Shown here in pieces: positions 35,567 to 46,399 of a stretch of DNA of 64,000 nt; positions within the stretch are counted from its first letter, which is position 1, and each line of letters starts with the position of its first letter. Under the pieces are notes generated by a model that saw nothing but the letters and a program-made list of their open reading frames with translations, was not told where the DNA came from and ran no database searches. Source of the DNA: Nitrosomonas sp. Nm34 (lineage in GTDB: Bacteria > Pseudomonadota > Gammaproteobacteria > Burkholderiales > Nitrosomonadaceae); contig NZ_FORD01000013.1 in the NCBI RefSeq assembly GCF_900113925.1, positions 1 to 64,000 on the forward strand, given 5' to 3'. Position numbers and translations under genes: made by a program.

Positions 35567-36655
35567 ATGTCCAATTTACTCGAAAGTATCATCCGCCCAG
35601 AAATTCTTGCGCTTTCTGCTTATCATATTCCTTCTGCAGAGGGTATGATAAAGCTGGATGCAATGGAGAATCCGTATACTTTGCCCTTGATTTTGCGTGA
35701 AGAAATTTCTCAATTAGCAGAAGAGGCTCATATTAATCGTTATCCTGATCCTAGTGCAGCACCACTTAAAGCGATATTAAGAGATACGCTGGCCATTCCT
35801 TCTGAAATGGCGATTATGCTGGGAAATGGATCAGACGAGATCATTCAGGTGATTGCACTTGCTACGGCTAGACCAGGAGCGGTGCTGATGGGTGTCGATC
35901 CAGGATTTGCCATGTTTCGTATTATTGCTACTTTTTGTGGCATGAATTATGTCGGTGTGCCATTAGCCGCTGATTTTTCTATTGACCTGGAGGCCATGCT
36001 TGCTGCGATTTCCCAACACCAGCCTGCCGTTATTTTTTTGGCTTATCCGAATAATCCCAGTGGTAATTTATTTGATCCTCAGGCAATCTGTCGTATTATT
36101 GAGGCTACTCCTGGCATTGTCATAGTCGATGAAGCCTATCAGGCATTTGCCGATGCAACTTTTATGGATATGCTCACTCAATATCCCAATTTATTGCTGA
36201 TGCGTACCCTCTCAAAATTAGGATTGGCTGGATTAAGATTGGGATTGCTGGTTGGGCGGCCTGAATGGCTGGCGCAATTGGAAAAACTGCGTTTGCCCTA
36301 TAATGTCGGAATCATGACACAATTGGTGGTGGAGAGAATACTTCAGCATTATGATATATTATTGGAGCAGGCTGCAGCCATTAAAGCTGAACGGGCTATC
36401 TTAAGAGCTCGTCTGGCAACGATGGAGGGGGTGGAAGTTTTTCCATCCGATGCAAATTTTGTTTTATTTCGTCTCAATGAGGCTAGTCGGATTTTTCAGG
36501 AACTTCAGCAACACAGGATATTAATCAAGAATCTTGATGGGTCACATCCATTGTTAAAAAATTGCCTGCGTGTCACAGTAGGTGCTTCTGATGAAAATAC
36601 ACTATTCTGCAAAACACTCCGCCGCATACTCGAGAAACCACTGCAATTAGCCTGA
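35567..36655 (+). CDS. hisC: histidinol-phosphate aminotransferase
   Basis: This 362-aa PLP enzyme transaminates imidazole acetol phosphate to histidinol phosphate. Recognisable are LDAMENPY near the N-terminus, GNGSDEIIQ (PLP phosphate), [16 protein letters not shown] and the PLP lysine in [13 protein letters not shown]. It opens the cluster hisC-hisB-hisH-hisA-hisF-hisI-hisE. hisG and hisD are not in the window. Confidence 0.95.
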   Translation: MSNLLESIIRPEILALSAYHIPSAEGMIKLDAMENPYTLPLILREEISQLAEEAHINRYPDPSAAPLKAILRDTLAIPSEMAIMLGNGSDEIIQVIALATARPGAVLMGVDPGFAMFRIIATFCGMNYVGVPLAADFSIDLEAMLAAISQHQPAVIFLAYPNNPSGNLFDPQAICRIIEATPGIVIVDEAYQAFADATFMDMLTQYPNLLLMRTLSKLGLAGLRLGLLVGRPEWLAQLEKLRLPYNVGIMTQLVVERILQHYDILLEQAAAIKAERAILRARLATMEGVEVFPSDANFVLFRLNEASRIFQELQQHRILIKNLDGSHPLLKNCLRVTVGASDENTLFCKTLRRILEKPLQLA

Positions 36656-36685
36656 TCGTCAATAACCACAAACCAGAATTTCTCT

Positions 36686-37273
36686 ATGCGTCAAGCCCAA
36701 GTTACACGTAATACGCTGGAAACTCAAATTACTGTCGAAATGAATCTGGATGGGAGCGGTCAAGCGACACTGGATACCGGCGTACCTTTCCTTGATCATA
36801 TGCTTGATCAGATCGCACGTCATGGCATGATTGATTTAACAATAAAAGCGAAAGGTGATTTACATATCGATGCTCATCATACTGTGGAAGACATTGGTAT
36901 CACCTTGGGACAGGCATTAGCCCAAGCGTTCGGGAACAAAAAAGGCATACGTCGCTACGGACATGCTTATGTGCCGCTCGATGAGGCATTGTCAAGAGTA
37001 GTCATTGATCTATCGGGTCGTCCTGGTATGGCATTCCACGTTGAATTTGTTCGTGCGCGTATTGGTGAATTTGATGTGGATCTGGTACATGAGTTTTTTC
37101 AGGGTCTAGTCAATCATGCCATGATCACCTTGCACATCGATAATCTCTCAGGTAATAATGCTCACCATCAGGCAGAAACTATTTTTAAGGCATTTGGGCG
37201 CGCTTTGCGCATGGCGTTAGAAGTCGATCCGCGTGCTATTGATTTGATTCCTTCCACAAAAGGTTCTTTGTAA
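36686..37273 (+). CDS. hisB: imidazoleglycerol-phosphate dehydratase
   Basis: This 195-aa enzyme converts imidazole glycerol phosphate to imidazole acetol phosphate. The manganese-binding motifs [11 protein letters not shown] and [18 protein letters not shown] are intact. It is the monofunctional dehydratase, without the HAD phosphatase domain fused in enterobacteria, so histidinol phosphatase must be elsewhere. Confidence 0.96.
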   Translation: MRQAQVTRNTLETQITVEMNLDGSGQATLDTGVPFLDHMLDQIARHGMIDLTIKAKGDLHIDAHHTVEDIGITLGQALAQAFGNKKGIRRYGHAYVPLDEALSRVVIDLSGRPGMAFHVEFVRARIGEFDVDLVHEFFQGLVNHAMITLHIDNLSGNNAHHQAETIFKAFGRALRMALEVDPRAIDLIPSTKGSL

Positions 37274-37298
37274 ACTTCTTCATTTTTTCACATCAAGT

Positions 37299-37949
37299 AT
37301 GACTGATATCGCCATTGTTGATTACGGAATGGGTAATTTACGTTCGGTATCTAAAGCGCTCGAGCATGTTGCGCCCACCGCTTCCATTGTCGTAACCAGT
37401 GACCCATCCGTTGTGCAAAAAGCGTCACGCGTTGTGGTTCCTGGTCAAGGGGCGATGCCTAATTGCATGCGTGAACTAACGGGTCATGGATTAAAGGATG
37501 CTGTGCTGGAAGCAGCCAGGAATAAACCTTTTCTTGGCATCTGCCTGGGTTTGCAAATGTTATTTGATGAAAGTGAAGAAGGAAATGTAAAAGGCTTAGG
37601 GATCTTACCTGGGAAAGTGCGTCATTTCTCGCATGATGCGATGATAGATTCTGATAAAAATAAGCTCAAAATTCCTCACATGGGCTGGAATCAGGTGCAT
37701 CAAACCACCCAGCATGCATTGTGGAAGGGTATTGCCAATGATGCGCGCTTTTATTTTGTGCATAGCTATTATGTAGAACCAGTTAACTCGGAAATAACAG
37801 CTGCTTATACGCTTTATCCAACTCCATTTACCTGTGCCATCGCTAAGGACAACATTTTTGCTGTTCAATTTCATCCGGAAAAGAGCCAGTTGGCAGGTTT
37901 GACGTTATTAAGTAATTTTACCAAGTGGGAGCCGCATTTAAATCGTTAG
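37299..37949 (+). CDS. hisH: imidazole glycerol phosphate synthase, glutaminase subunit
   Basis: This 216-aa class I glutamine amidotransferase feeds ammonia to HisF. The catalytic Cys is in FLGICLGLQMLF and the His-Glu pair in VQFHPEKS. VPGQGAMPNCM matches the family oxyanion-region loop. It lies 25 bp after hisB and 80 bp before hisA. Confidence 0.96.
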   Translation: MTDIAIVDYGMGNLRSVSKALEHVAPTASIVVTSDPSVVQKASRVVVPGQGAMPNCMRELTGHGLKDAVLEAARNKPFLGICLGLQMLFDESEEGNVKGLGILPGKVRHFSHDAMIDSDKNKLKIPHMGWNQVHQTTQHALWKGIANDARFYFVHSYYVEPVNSEITAAYTLYPTPFTCAIAKDNIFAVQFHPEKSQLAGLTLLSNFTKWEPHLNR

Positions 37950-38029
37950 TACCATCTAATCTAATTTATATTACTTATGGTTTTTTTCAGTCCGCTATTT
38001 TTATTCTTAATTATTTATCCAGATAACAT

Positions 38030-38776
38030 ATGCTGATTATTCCTGCAATAGATATTAAAGATGGGCAATGCGTACGTCTTAAACAAGGAGTCATGGATGA
38101 CGCAACCGTATTCTCTGAAAACCCTGAGGATATGGCTCGGCACTGGTTGGAACAAGGCGCACGTCGATTACATTTAGTTGATTTAAATGGTGCCTTTGCC
38201 GGCAAGCCGAAGAATGAATCAGTTATTCGTGCTATTGTTAAGGCAATTGATGGAAGCATTCCGATCCAGCTCGGTGGGGGAATTCGTGATCTGGAAACCA
38301 TCGAGCGTTATTTGGATAATGGCATTAGCTATATCATTATTGGAACAGCTGCGGTAAAAATACCCGGGTTTTTGCATGATGCGTGCTATGCTTTCCCTGG
38401 TCAGATTATGGTAGGTCTTGACGCTAAGGAGGGTAAAGTGGCAGTGGATGGCTGGTCCAAAGTGACTGGCCATGATGTTGTCGACCTGGCGAAAAAGTTT
38501 GAAGATTATGGGGTTGAGGCGATTATTTATACTGACATCGGTCGTGACGGCATGCTGGCTGGTATCAATATCGAGGCAACAATAGCATTGGCGCGGAAAC
38601 TGACTGTTCCGGTAGTCGCCAGCGGTGGCATTACCAATCTGGATGATATTAAAACACTTTGTGAAATTGAGTCAGAAGGCATCATGGGGGCGATTACTGG
38701 CCGTGCTATCTATGAAGGTACGCTGGATTTTAAAAAGGCACAACTACTGGCTGATGAACTAAGTGCAATGGTTTGA
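38030..38776 (+). CDS. hisA: ProFAR isomerase
   Basis: This 248-aa TIM-barrel isomerase of histidine synthesis converts ProFAR to PRFAR. The catalytic Asp8 is in [15 protein letters not shown] and the second Asp in [10 protein letters not shown]. Phosphate-binding loops QLGGGIR and VASGGITN are intact. Confidence 0.96.
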   Translation: MLIIPAIDIKDGQCVRLKQGVMDDATVFSENPEDMARHWLEQGARRLHLVDLNGAFAGKPKNESVIRAIVKAIDGSIPIQLGGGIRDLETIERYLDNGISYIIIGTAAVKIPGFLHDACYAFPGQIMVGLDAKEGKVAVDGWSKVTGHDVVDLAKKFEDYGVEAIIYTDIGRDGMLAGINIEATIALARKLTVPVVASGGITNLDDIKTLCEIESEGIMGAITGRAIYEGTLDFKKAQLLADELSAMV

Positions 38777-38866
38777 TAAAAATAACATGATGTCGTGAAT
38801 GGAATTCAGGCCTGTTCACATATTTCCTTCCTCTTCTTATTTGATATTATAAAGGTCTCCGGATTC

Positions 38867-39643
38867 ATGGGTCTTGCCAAACGAATTATTCCGTGTCTTG
38901 ATGTCAATAATGGACGTGTTGTCAAGGGAGTTAATTTTATTTCACTCCGGGACGCAGGTGATCCTGTGGAAATAGCGCGCCGCTATGATGAGCAGGGCGC
39001 TGATGAGCTTGTTTTTCTGGATATTACCGCCAGTTCTGATAATCGCGATTTGATTCTGCATATTGTAGAAGAGGTGGCAGCCCAGGTCTTCATTCCACTT
39101 ACTGTCGGTGGAGGAGTACGTAAAGTGGAGGATGTCCGTCGACTGTTAAATGCAGGCGCTGACAAGGTAAGCGTCAATACTTCTGCGGTGCTCAATCCGC
39201 AATTGGTAGCAGATGCGGCAAGTCATTACGGCTCCCAATGCATCGTGGTTGCGATAGATGCCAAACATGTCATGAATGATCAACACTCCAGTCCCCGTTG
39301 GGAGGTATTTACTCATGGCGGTCGTAACGCAACAGGGCTTGATGCGATTGAATGGGCTAAAAAAATGCAGACACTCGGTGCAGGTGAAATTTTACTAACC
39401 AGTATGGACAGAGACGGCACACGCCATGGATTTGATCTGGCCCTGACTCACGCCATTTCAGACGCAATCGATTTGCCGGTAATTGCGAGTGGTGGGGTAG
39501 GTGGTCTGGATCACCTCGTTGAGGGGATTCTACAAGGACATGCGGATGCAGTACTGGCGGCCAGCATTTTTCATTATGGTCAGCATACGATCCAGGAAGC
39601 CAAGCAATATTTGGCAAAGCATGGAATTGAAGTACGTTTGTAA
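38867..39643 (+). CDS. hisF: imidazole glycerol phosphate synthase, cyclase subunit
   Basis: This 258-aa TIM barrel closes the imidazole ring using ammonia from HisH. Catalytic residues are Asp12 in [15 protein letters not shown] and the Asp in TSMDRDGT. The start at 38867 (MGLAKRII) matches the family; an in-frame ATG at 38795 would add 24 hydrophobic residues not seen in HisF. Confidence 0.96.
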   Translation: MGLAKRIIPCLDVNNGRVVKGVNFISLRDAGDPVEIARRYDEQGADELVFLDITASSDNRDLILHIVEEVAAQVFIPLTVGGGVRKVEDVRRLLNAGADKVSVNTSAVLNPQLVADAASHYGSQCIVVAIDAKHVMNDQHSSPRWEVFTHGGRNATGLDAIEWAKKMQTLGAGEILLTSMDRDGTRHGFDLALTHAISDAIDLPVIASGGVGGLDHLVEGILQGHADAVLAASIFHYGQHTIQEAKQYLAKHGIEVRL

Positions 39644-39690
39644 TACACAAACAATAGCATTTTTAAAATATCTTATTAAGATGAACTTTT

Positions 39691-40080
39691 ATGTCGGATG
39701 CTTGGCTAAATAAAATAAACTGGTCTGCAGATGGGTTAATACCTGTTATTGCACAGGATGAAAAGAGCGGTAAAGTATTAATGGTAGCGTGGATGAATCG
39801 AGAGGCTGTTAAATTGACTGTGGAAACAGGTGAGGCTGTTTATTGGTCGCGTTCCCGCAAAAAAATTTGGCGCAAAGGAGAAGAGTCTGGTCATGTGCAA
39901 AAGGTAAAAGCAATTTACCTGGATTGTGACGAGGATGTGATATTACTTACCATCGAGCAAATGGGGGGGATTGCCTGTCACACAGGCAGGCTGAGTTGTT
40001 TTTTTAATAAATTGGAAGGAGATCAGTGGGTAGTGGTAACGCCCATTATTAAGGATCCGACGGAGATCTATAAGCAATGA
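39691..40080 (+). CDS. hisI: phosphoribosyl-AMP cyclohydrolase
   Basis: This 129-aa cytosolic enzyme opens the adenine ring of PR-AMP. The metal-binding DCDEDVILL and zinc ligands around CHTGRLSCF are intact, and the WMNREA and [14 protein letters not shown] blocks are typical. It is separate from hisE, whose start overlaps its stop (ATGA). Confidence 0.95.
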   Translation: MSDAWLNKINWSADGLIPVIAQDEKSGKVLMVAWMNREAVKLTVETGEAVYWSRSRKKIWRKGEESGHVQKVKAIYLDCDEDVILLTIEQMGGIACHTGRLSCFFNKLEGDQWVVVTPIIKDPTEIYKQ

Positions 40081-40406
40081 CTGATTCATCTATACTTCAT
40101 CGTCTGGCAGAAACGATCGAGGCACGTAAAACGACTGATTCCTCCAATTCTTATGTGGTAAAACTGCTCACCAGTGGTCAGGATAAGATACTCAAAAAAA
40201 TTGCCGAAGAAGCTGCAGAAACAATCATGGCTTCAAAGGACAAGAATACAGCGCATGTTGTTTATGAAATGGCAGATTTGTGGTTTCATTGTTTAATATT
40301 GCTGGCCCATCACGGATTAAAACCAGAGGATGTGCTGCGCGAATTAGAACGACGAGAAGGTATTTCGGGTATTGAAGAAAAACTATCGCGTAAAACAGGT
40401 CAATAA
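40077..40406 (+). CDS. hisE: phosphoribosyl-ATP pyrophosphatase
   Basis: This 109-aa all-alpha MazG-like enzyme hydrolyses PR-ATP to PR-AMP. The metal-binding block [12 protein letters not shown] is followed by the second-helix motif [11 protein letters not shown]. It is coupled to hisI by a four-base overlap and its stop is immediately followed by the HIT gene. Confidence 0.94.
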   Translation: MTDSSILHRLAETIEARKTTDSSNSYVVKLLTSGQDKILKKIAEEAAETIMASKDKNTAHVVYEMADLWFHCLILLAHHGLKPEDVLRELERREGISGIEEKLSRKTGQ

Positions 40407-40757
40407 ATGGAAGAGTGTATTTTTTGCAAGATTGTGCAAGGAGAAATTCCTGCCAATAAAGTGTTTGAAGATCAGGATTTTGTTGCGTTCCATGATATTC
40501 ATCCGGCTGCACCCGTTCATTTCCTGCTGATACCCAAGCGACATATCAGCTCACTCTATGATGTGAGTGAAGCAGATCAGCCGCTATTGGGGAAGATGTT
40601 ATGGCTGATTCCCCAGTTGGCAAAAGAGCAGGGGTGTGCCAATGGATTTCGTACCATTATCAATACAGGACGGGTAGGCGGTCAGGAAGTGCTCCATCTT
40701 CATGTTCATATCATTGCAGGGAAAGACCGTTTGCCCACGATGATTCATCATGGGTAA
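40407..40757 (+). CDS. HIT-family nucleotide hydrolase (HinT-like)
   Basis: This 116-aa protein begins with CIFCKIVQGEIPA. It carries the histidine triad in VLHLHVHIIAGK, the signature of HinT-type purine phosphoramidase proteins. Its ATG directly follows the hisE stop. A HIT gene between his and tat genes is a common arrangement in betaproteobacteria. Confidence 0.92.
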   Translation: MEECIFCKIVQGEIPANKVFEDQDFVAFHDIHPAAPVHFLLIPKRHISSLYDVSEADQPLLGKMLWLIPQLAKEQGCANGFRTIINTGRVGGQEVLHLHVHIIAGKDRLPTMIHHG

Positions 40758-40782
40758 TCCACATTTATTAAAAGGATAAACA

Positions 40783-41016
40783 ATGGGAACATTTAGCATT
40801 TGGCATTGGCTGGTAGTGTTAGCGATTGTCGTGTTGGTTTTCGGTACGAAAAAACTGCGTAATTTGGGCAGTGACCTCGGAAATGCAGTCAGAGGATTTA
40901 AGGAAGGTATGAAAGGTGCTGATGAGGATAATACCCCTTCTTCTTCTCAGTCTCCGCAGATCACCCATCACTCTGCCGAAGCAGGTGTCAAAGAGAAAAA
41001 TGAAATTAAATTATGA
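40783..41016 (+). CDS. tatA: twin-arginine translocase subunit TatA
   Basis: This 77-aa protein has one N-terminal membrane helix ([17 protein letters not shown]), the hinge [14 protein letters not shown], an amphipathic helix, and a charged tail. It forms the Tat pore with TatB and TatC, encoded next. AAAGGA lies upstream of the ATG. Confidence 0.95.
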   Translation: MGTFSIWHWLVVLAIVVLVFGTKKLRNLGSDLGNAVRGFKEGMKGADEDNTPSSSQSPQITHHSAEAGVKEKNEIKL

Positions 41017-41135
41017 TATCATTGCGTTGCGCAGGGCTGGTAATATCGGTAAGTATTATCAGTAAAGAATACAAATTAGCAGTTTTTTGCCCGATAGCTC
41101 CTTCGGCAAAGTAATCGGTTAGGAGGAAATGAGGC

Positions 41136-41549
41136 ATGTTTGATGTCAGCTTTACAGAAATGCTCGTCATTTTGATTGTGGCACTCATTGTAATCGGACC
41201 AGAACGACTTCCTCGGGTAGCGCGTACCATAGGGCACTTACTAGGACGTGCGCGACGGTATGTGGATAGCGTCAAGAATGATATTCGCTACGAGATAGAA
41301 CTCGAAGAATTAAGGCGTTTAAAAAATTCTGTCCAGGAGACGACCCATTCCATCGAACAAACTGTGAGGAAGGAATTTGATCAAATAGAGAATGCTGTTG
41401 ATATCAATGCTGCAGAAAATATAACAAAACCAGCACTGATTGAGATCGAGCAAACTGGCGCTTCCGCAGAAAAGACAATAGCTGTTCAGAGTCAAGCTCA
41501 GCCTTCACAACAGACTTCAGAATCAAATAAAAGCAATACCGTATTCTGA
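41136..41549 (+). CDS. tatB: twin-arginine translocase subunit TatB
   Basis: This 137-aa protein has an N-terminal helix [20 protein letters not shown] with the TatB-typical Glu8 and [10 protein letters not shown] hinge. A long amphipathic helix and a low-complexity tail follow. AGGAGG precedes the ATG. TatB receives substrates together with TatC. Confidence 0.95.
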   Translation: MFDVSFTEMLVILIVALIVIGPERLPRVARTIGHLLGRARRYVDSVKNDIRYEIELEELRRLKNSVQETTHSIEQTVRKEFDQIENAVDINAAENITKPALIEIEQTGASAEKTIAVQSQAQPSQQTSESNKSNTVF

Positions 41550-41654
41550 AAAATATTATACTTTTCAATGCTATTTCAGCTTGACGAGCTGCTTGATAAC
41601 GTAACTGTCAAGTTTAGCACTCACTATTCACCCAGTCTGATTCATCATGAGCCT

Positions 41655-42437
41655 ATGAATGACGAGAGCACCTTTATTTCACATTTAGTGGAATTACGTA
41701 GCAGGTTAATTCGTATATTTTCTGTGTTAGTACTCGGTTTTTTACCTTGCGCTTACTTTGCGCGCGATCTTTATACTATCCTGGCGCAACCTTTGCTGGA
41801 GAAGCTTCCATTAGGTGGACAAATGATTGCCACAGCAGTTACCACACCTTTTTTTATACCCATGCAAGTGGCTCTGATGACAGCTTTTTTGATGACCTTG
41901 CCCCATACGCTTTATCAGATTTGGGCTTTTGTCGCACCCGGACTGTATTCCCATGAGAAGCGCCTGTTTTTGCCACTTGTTATCGCGAGCAGCTTATTAT
42001 TTTTCATTGGGATGGCATTTGCTTATTTGGTTGCATTGCCGCTGGTATTTGAGTTTATTGTTTATTTTGCACCTGAAGGGGTGGCGGTTATGACCGATAT
42101 TGGCGAATATCTCGGTTTTGTCCTTACCATGTTCCTAACCTTTGGCATTACATTTGAAGTTCCTGTGTTCGTTATCGTACTTGTACGGACAGAGGTCATC
42201 TCGTTAGCAAAGATGAAAAAGGTGCGCCCTTATGTTTTAGTCGGCGCCTTTGTGATCGGTGCGATTTTTACGCCGCCTGATGTGATTTCACAGTTTATGC
42301 TGGCAGTACCGCTCTATTTACTTTACGAACTAGGTATATTCCTTGCTGGCTTAACGAGTAAACCTGCGAATTCGGTGTCAGACCAACAAATGGTCAATAG
42401 TGTAAATAATCCGGCTATGAGCAAAAAAGACGAGTAG
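41655..42437 (+). CDS. tatC: twin-arginine translocase subunit TatC
   Basis: This 260-aa protein has six transmembrane helices and the conserved HLVELRSRLIR N-terminus. FVAPGLYSHEKR and FGITFEVPVF are typical of TatC. The ATG at 41655 (MNDESTFISHLVELR) gives the family N-terminus; an in-frame ATG at 41568 would add 29 residues. TatC recognises twin-arginine signal peptides. Confidence 0.94.
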   Translation: MNDESTFISHLVELRSRLIRIFSVLVLGFLPCAYFARDLYTILAQPLLEKLPLGGQMIATAVTTPFFIPMQVALMTAFLMTLPHTLYQIWAFVAPGLYSHEKRLFLPLVIASSLLFFIGMAFAYLVALPLVFEFIVYFAPEGVAVMTDIGEYLGFVLTMFLTFGITFEVPVFVIVLVRTEVISLAKMKKVRPYVLVGAFVIGAIFTPPDVISQFMLAVPLYLLYELGIFLAGLTSKPANSVSDQQMVNSVNNPAMSKKDE

Positions 42438-42598
42438 CTCCAATGCAATCAGATCATGCCTAATTACCTGCTTTTATTTTTCCCGCTTTTTTACCTAATC
42501 AGCATCGCCAGGTAGATACAAGTTTGCAGTAATAACTGTGAGTTGTCCTAAATTCTTTCTTTTGGAAATGTTGAAACAATCAGATCAGGATGGTGTTT

Positions 42599-42706
42599 AA
42601 TTCGATTGCTAAATCAAAACCGGCTTTGTCGGCTTCACTTTGCCGTATGATTGATGCTGTGTCTGCGGCTCGCCTACACGTCATCTTTGATTTGGAAATG
42701 GAATAA
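42599..42706 (+). repeat. MITE family 1 copy immediately upstream of the channel gene
   Basis: It begins ATTCGATTGCTAAATCAAA, has the core CCGGCTTTGTCGGCTTCACT, and ends TTTGATTTGGAAATGGAAT. It ends 23 bp before the presumed start of the MscK-like gene, and a long in-frame extension of that gene reads through its right half. Confidence 0.85.
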
Positions 42707-42728
42707 ATCCATCGAAACGTGGTTATTC

Positions 42729-45700
42729 ATGATGAAACTACTTGCTATTCTCCTTTTTTTATTTTGGTCCGTTACAGGTGCTGAGCATAGCCAGGCAGAT
42801 GAGCTCGCTAATCAAATTCGGGTAATCCAGGCTAAGATTGAGACATTGAATGGTGGGGAAGAAACCCCGCAAAAAAAGCAACTTAAAGAGATTTATCTCG
42901 ATACTCAACAGGTATTGCATGACCATCAGGAATACCTCAAAAGAACCCAACTTTGTTCGCAGCAGCTAAAGGAATATCCACAGCAGCTTGAGATACTGAG
43001 AAAGCAGAAAGACAAAGCGATTTCGCTTACATTTAATGCCACAGCGTTGGCGGGATTGTCTTTAAGCGAAATGGAGCAGCAGCACGTTATTACTCAAGCA
43101 AAATTATCAGAACTACAAAATCAGCAGCAGAAACTGACCTCCGAAATTGGTACGCTCCGTCAGCGCACCATTAAAATCCGTGAAGAAATAGACGCAACAA
43201 GCAAGACACGTGCATCGCTAGCCGAAAAAGCACCTCTGGCGACAGACATGCCTGATGAAAAAATTGCCGATGCCTTTAAGATGCTTCAGGAATATCAGAG
43301 TCGAGCGCTGACAGACAAGATTCGCATGCTGGAACTGGAAGCTTTAACGTTACCCAAAGCGATTGAAATTGCCACCTTACAGGAAAAGCTGACACTTAAT
43401 CCAGAGATCCAAATGCTGGTGCAGAAAGTAGAATGGTTAACCAGGCAAATCAACCTGCAAAGAAAAACTGAGACTAAAAAAGTGGTTGAGAAGTCTGAGC
43501 AATTGCTAGGTGAAAGTAAATGGAATCCGGCGCTGCTTAAGATAATTAAACATAATGAAGAGCTTGCCGCCAAACTCAGTAATTATGCTGCGCATGCGAC
43601 TAAATTGATGATGCAAAAGAATCACAACGAAAATCGGCTTAATTTTATTACAAAAAATTATGCCGCACTTCAGCAGAGACTCGAATTCCAGGAAGAAGAT
43701 GAAGAATTAGGAACAGAGATCAGAAAACAATTAAAGGAACTATTATCCAAACCTAATATCAGACCAACACAAAAATCACTGAGTAGTGCAAAACTGGAAT
43801 TATTCCAGCTTGAACAAGAAAAGCTGGAAATGATGAACGATAAAGCTTATTTCAAAAAAATGACGGGGGATTATGCTATTGATGAGCAAACACCTTTTTA
43901 TCAGGAGATCACAACAGGATTCCAGGAGCTTAAAGATTCCCGTTTGCATATTATCGATCAATTCCAGGAAATATTGCACTCCTATGTTAAAGATTTAGAA
44001 GTTTATGTTTCAATTAAGAATCAATTGATTGAGAAAATCAATCAATATGAGCTTTTACTCAAAGAAAACCTGCTGATTACCCGCAGTGCAAAACCAATCG
44101 ATTTAAATATCAATAATGATCTCAGCGCTGCAGCCGCCTGGCTTGTTTCTGATAAGACGCAAACCGCTCTAGTAAAAACTAGTGAAAAAGTATGGCTGCC
44201 AGCTATAGCCATTCTAGCTTTTTCTTTATTGATCGGATTGATTTTAAAGCGGTTTTATTGGTCTCGCTATCGGGAATGGGAAGAGATTGGAAAAGAGGCT
44301 TGGGGAAAAGTCAATCAAGACAAGGCACGCTACCCCATCGGGATGTTGTTGTTCGTAGTGGTTCAATCTTTAGTGATTTCGTTACCGTTACTACTGATTC
44401 ATCTTGTTCTACAGTACAGTATGAACACTGAAATGAGTCATGCGTTTTCTCTTGCTTTTTATGTGGCTGCCGTGACTATTTTTTTCTGGTATTTCCTTTT
44501 TGAGCTTTGCCAACCAACAGGATTACTCATTACGCAATTCCGATGGCATGCGGATATGGTCAATAAAATGTACCGGGATATCAAGTATTATGCGCCTACC
44601 ATATTGGTATTAAGTGTCATCGTTGCTTTTACAGATGCGCTTGCGGATGACGTCGTACGTAATAGTATCGGAAGAATTGCTTTTATGCTGCTCTGCATAG
44701 TATTGGCAGTATTTGCGTTAGGCTGGATGGCGATTACACCTTCCGGAAAAGTGCTCTATCAAGGAAAAAGTTTTACTTTTATTCAGAATCCGCGTCTGTG
44801 GATGTTACTTCTTTTCGTACAGCAAGTGTACATGATTGTCATGGCGGCAAGAGGCTATTACTTCGCTGCATTGTATCAAAGTATTCTGATCTTCCAATCA
44901 GTCATCTTGATCATACTGTGTAGTCTGGTTTTTTTTCTGAGCTACCGCAGTTTATTAATTGCCCAGCGTAGAATTGCGTTTAAAAGAGCCATTGCCAAAC
45001 GGGAAGAAATGCTGGCCCTGCGCGCAACGGCTGGAAAAAGTGAAACTGAGTTCGTGGATGACAACTACATTGATATCAAATCAATTAGCACACAATCAGC
45101 TACTTTATTAAAAATCAGTGTATGGGGATTGCTGATTGGTGGCTTAAGTGTCATCTGGTATGAAATGCTACCGGCATTGGGATTTCTGGAAAATATTGTT
45201 GTCTGGCGAACCTCGATTATGAGGGAGGGTGAAGCAGTCGTGCGCTTGATCACGTTGGAAACATTGCTGGTGGCATTGATCATTCTGAGCCTGGTCATGG
45301 TGGCTGCGCATAATTTACCTGGTACGCTGGAACTTTTGGTTCTTCGACATTTATCCTTGAATACGGGTACCGGATACGCGATCACCACACTACTCAGATA
45401 TGCTATTATCATTATCGGTGTGATGGTCACATTTCAAATGCTCGGTATGGAATGGTCCAATATTCAATGGCTGGTTGCAGCATTGGGTGTCGGCCTGGGT
45501 TTTGGTTTGCAGGAAATCGTGGCTAATTTTGTCTCCGGACTTATTCTGCTATTTGAGCGTCCTATCAGAATAGGCGATCTTGTCACATTGAATGACGTGA
45601 CCGGTACAGTCAGCAAGATTAATATCCGTGCGACAACTTTGATCGATGCTGATCGAAAGGAAGTCGTGGTACCTAATAAAACATTTATTACTCAGCAGTT

Positions 45701-46049
45701 GCTAAACTGGACTCTCAGTGACCAGGTCACGCGTATCAAAATACCTGTGGGCATTGCTTATGGATCTGATTGTGACAGGGCTAGAACATTGCTACTGGAA
45801 ATTGCCAAAAATCATCCTTTGGTTCTACGTGAACCGGAGCCCGTCGCCTTGTTTCAGGGATTTGGCGCAAGCTCGCTGGATTTTGAATTGAGGGTTTATG
45901 CGGGCCAGCTTTCAGATCGACAGGATCTGGCTCATGATTTGAACATGGAGATTAATCGTCGTTTTGCTGAAGAAAAAATCAACATTGCATTCCCGCAATT
46001 GGATATTCACCTATACCGCGAGAATAATAATACGAACATACCTAAATAA
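42729..46049 (+). CDS. MscK/KefA-type mechanosensitive channel
   Basis: This protein of about 1106 aa has a signal peptide (MMKLLAILLFLFWSVTGAEH...A) and a 450-residue periplasmic coiled-coil region. About eleven transmembrane helices follow, then the MscS-like core: the pore helix LGVGLGFGLQEIVANFVSGL, the beta domain FERPIRIGDLVTL and the C-terminal alpha/beta domain. Length and layout match E. coli MscK. Such channels release solutes on hypo-osmotic shock. Upstream in-frame codons from 42651 lie inside a MITE and would bury the signal peptide, so the ATG at 42729 or 42732 is preferred. Confidence 0.88.
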   Translation: MMKLLAILLFLFWSVTGAEHSQADELANQIRVIQAKIETLNGGEETPQKKQLKEIYLDTQQVLHDHQEYLKRTQLCSQQLKEYPQQLEILRKQKDKAISLTFNATALAGLSLSEMEQQHVITQAKLSELQNQQQKLTSEIGTLRQRTIKIREEIDATSKTRASLAEKAPLATDMPDEKIADAFKMLQEYQSRALTDKIRMLELEALTLPKAIEIATLQEKLTLNPEIQMLVQKVEWLTRQINLQRKTETKKVVEKSEQLLGESKWNPALLKIIKHNEELAAKLSNYAAHATKLMMQKNHNENRLNFITKNYAALQQRLEFQEEDEELGTEIRKQLKELLSKPNIRPTQKSLSSAKLELFQLEQEKLEMMNDKAYFKKMTGDYAIDEQTPFYQEITTGFQELKDSRLHIIDQFQEILHSYVKDLEVYVSIKNQLIEKINQYELLLKENLLITRSAKPIDLNINNDLSAAAAWLVSDKTQTALVKTSEKVWLPAIAILAFSLLIGLILKRFYWSRYREWEEIGKEAWGKVNQDKARYPIGMLLFVVVQSLVISLPLLLIHLVLQYSMNTEMSHAFSLAFYVAAVTIFFWYFLFELCQPTGLLITQFRWHADMVNKMYRDIKYYAPTILVLSVIVAFTDALADDVVRNSIGRIAFMLLCIVLAVFALGWMAITPSGKVLYQGKSFTFIQNPRLWMLLLFVQQVYMIVMAARGYYFAALYQSILIFQSVILIILCSLVFFLSYRSLLIAQRRIAFKRAIAKREEMLALRATAGKSETEFVDDNYIDIKSISTQSATLLKISVWGLLIGGLSVIWYEMLPALGFLENIVVWRTSIMREGEAVVRLITLETLLVALIILSLVMVAAHNLPGTLELLVLRHLSLNTGTGYAITTLLRYAIIIIGVMVTFQMLGMEWSNIQWLVAALGVGLGFGLQEIVANFVSGLILLFERPIRIGDLVTLNDVTGTVSKINIRATTLIDADRKEVVVPNKTFITQQLLNWTLSDQVTRIKIPVGIAYGSDCDRARTLLLEIAKNHPLVLREPEPVALFQGFGASSLDFELRVYAGQLSDRQDLAHDLNMEINRRFAEEKINIAFPQLDIHLYRENNNTNIPK

Positions 46050-46181
46050 GCGTGCAGGAAGAGAACAATAAAATATTGAGATATCGAAAAAAGAGATGAT
46101 GAGCATTGAAATGCTGAGTATATGAGTATATTGTACAGGTCAGCGGTATGGTTCGTGCAACATAAACAGGCGAGTGTGTCA

Positions 46182-46271
46182 ATGGAATATAGAGGAAAAG
46201 CAAGTGGAGCATCAATTATGATTTACTTTATTGATAATGGGGTTTACTGGCTCATCTGGCTCATCGCATGA
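46182..46271 (+). pseudogene. possible relic of a RelE/HigB-type toxin
   Basis: A 29-residue frame (MEYRGKASGASIMIYFIDNG and YWLIWLIA) resembles the GxGKxGGxRVIYF...YWLL core of RelE/HigB-like toxins. The in-frame upstream codons (from about 46130) resemble the preceding strand weakly. The rest of the protein and any antitoxin are missing. Call made by eye only. Confidence 0.3.
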
Positions 46272-46399
46272 TGACTCGGGAATCTTATGCTCAAGTCACC
46301 ATCTCCACCACTCTTGTTTGAATTAAATAAATATTGATTTATATCAACGAATTTATGGTACGAGTGATTACGATACTACTTACTGCCCGGACGATTAAT

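Noticed and set aside
38795-38866. N-terminal extension of hisF from an upstream ATG
   Set aside because: The extra residues are hydrophobic and unlike any HisF; the family N-terminus begins at 38867.
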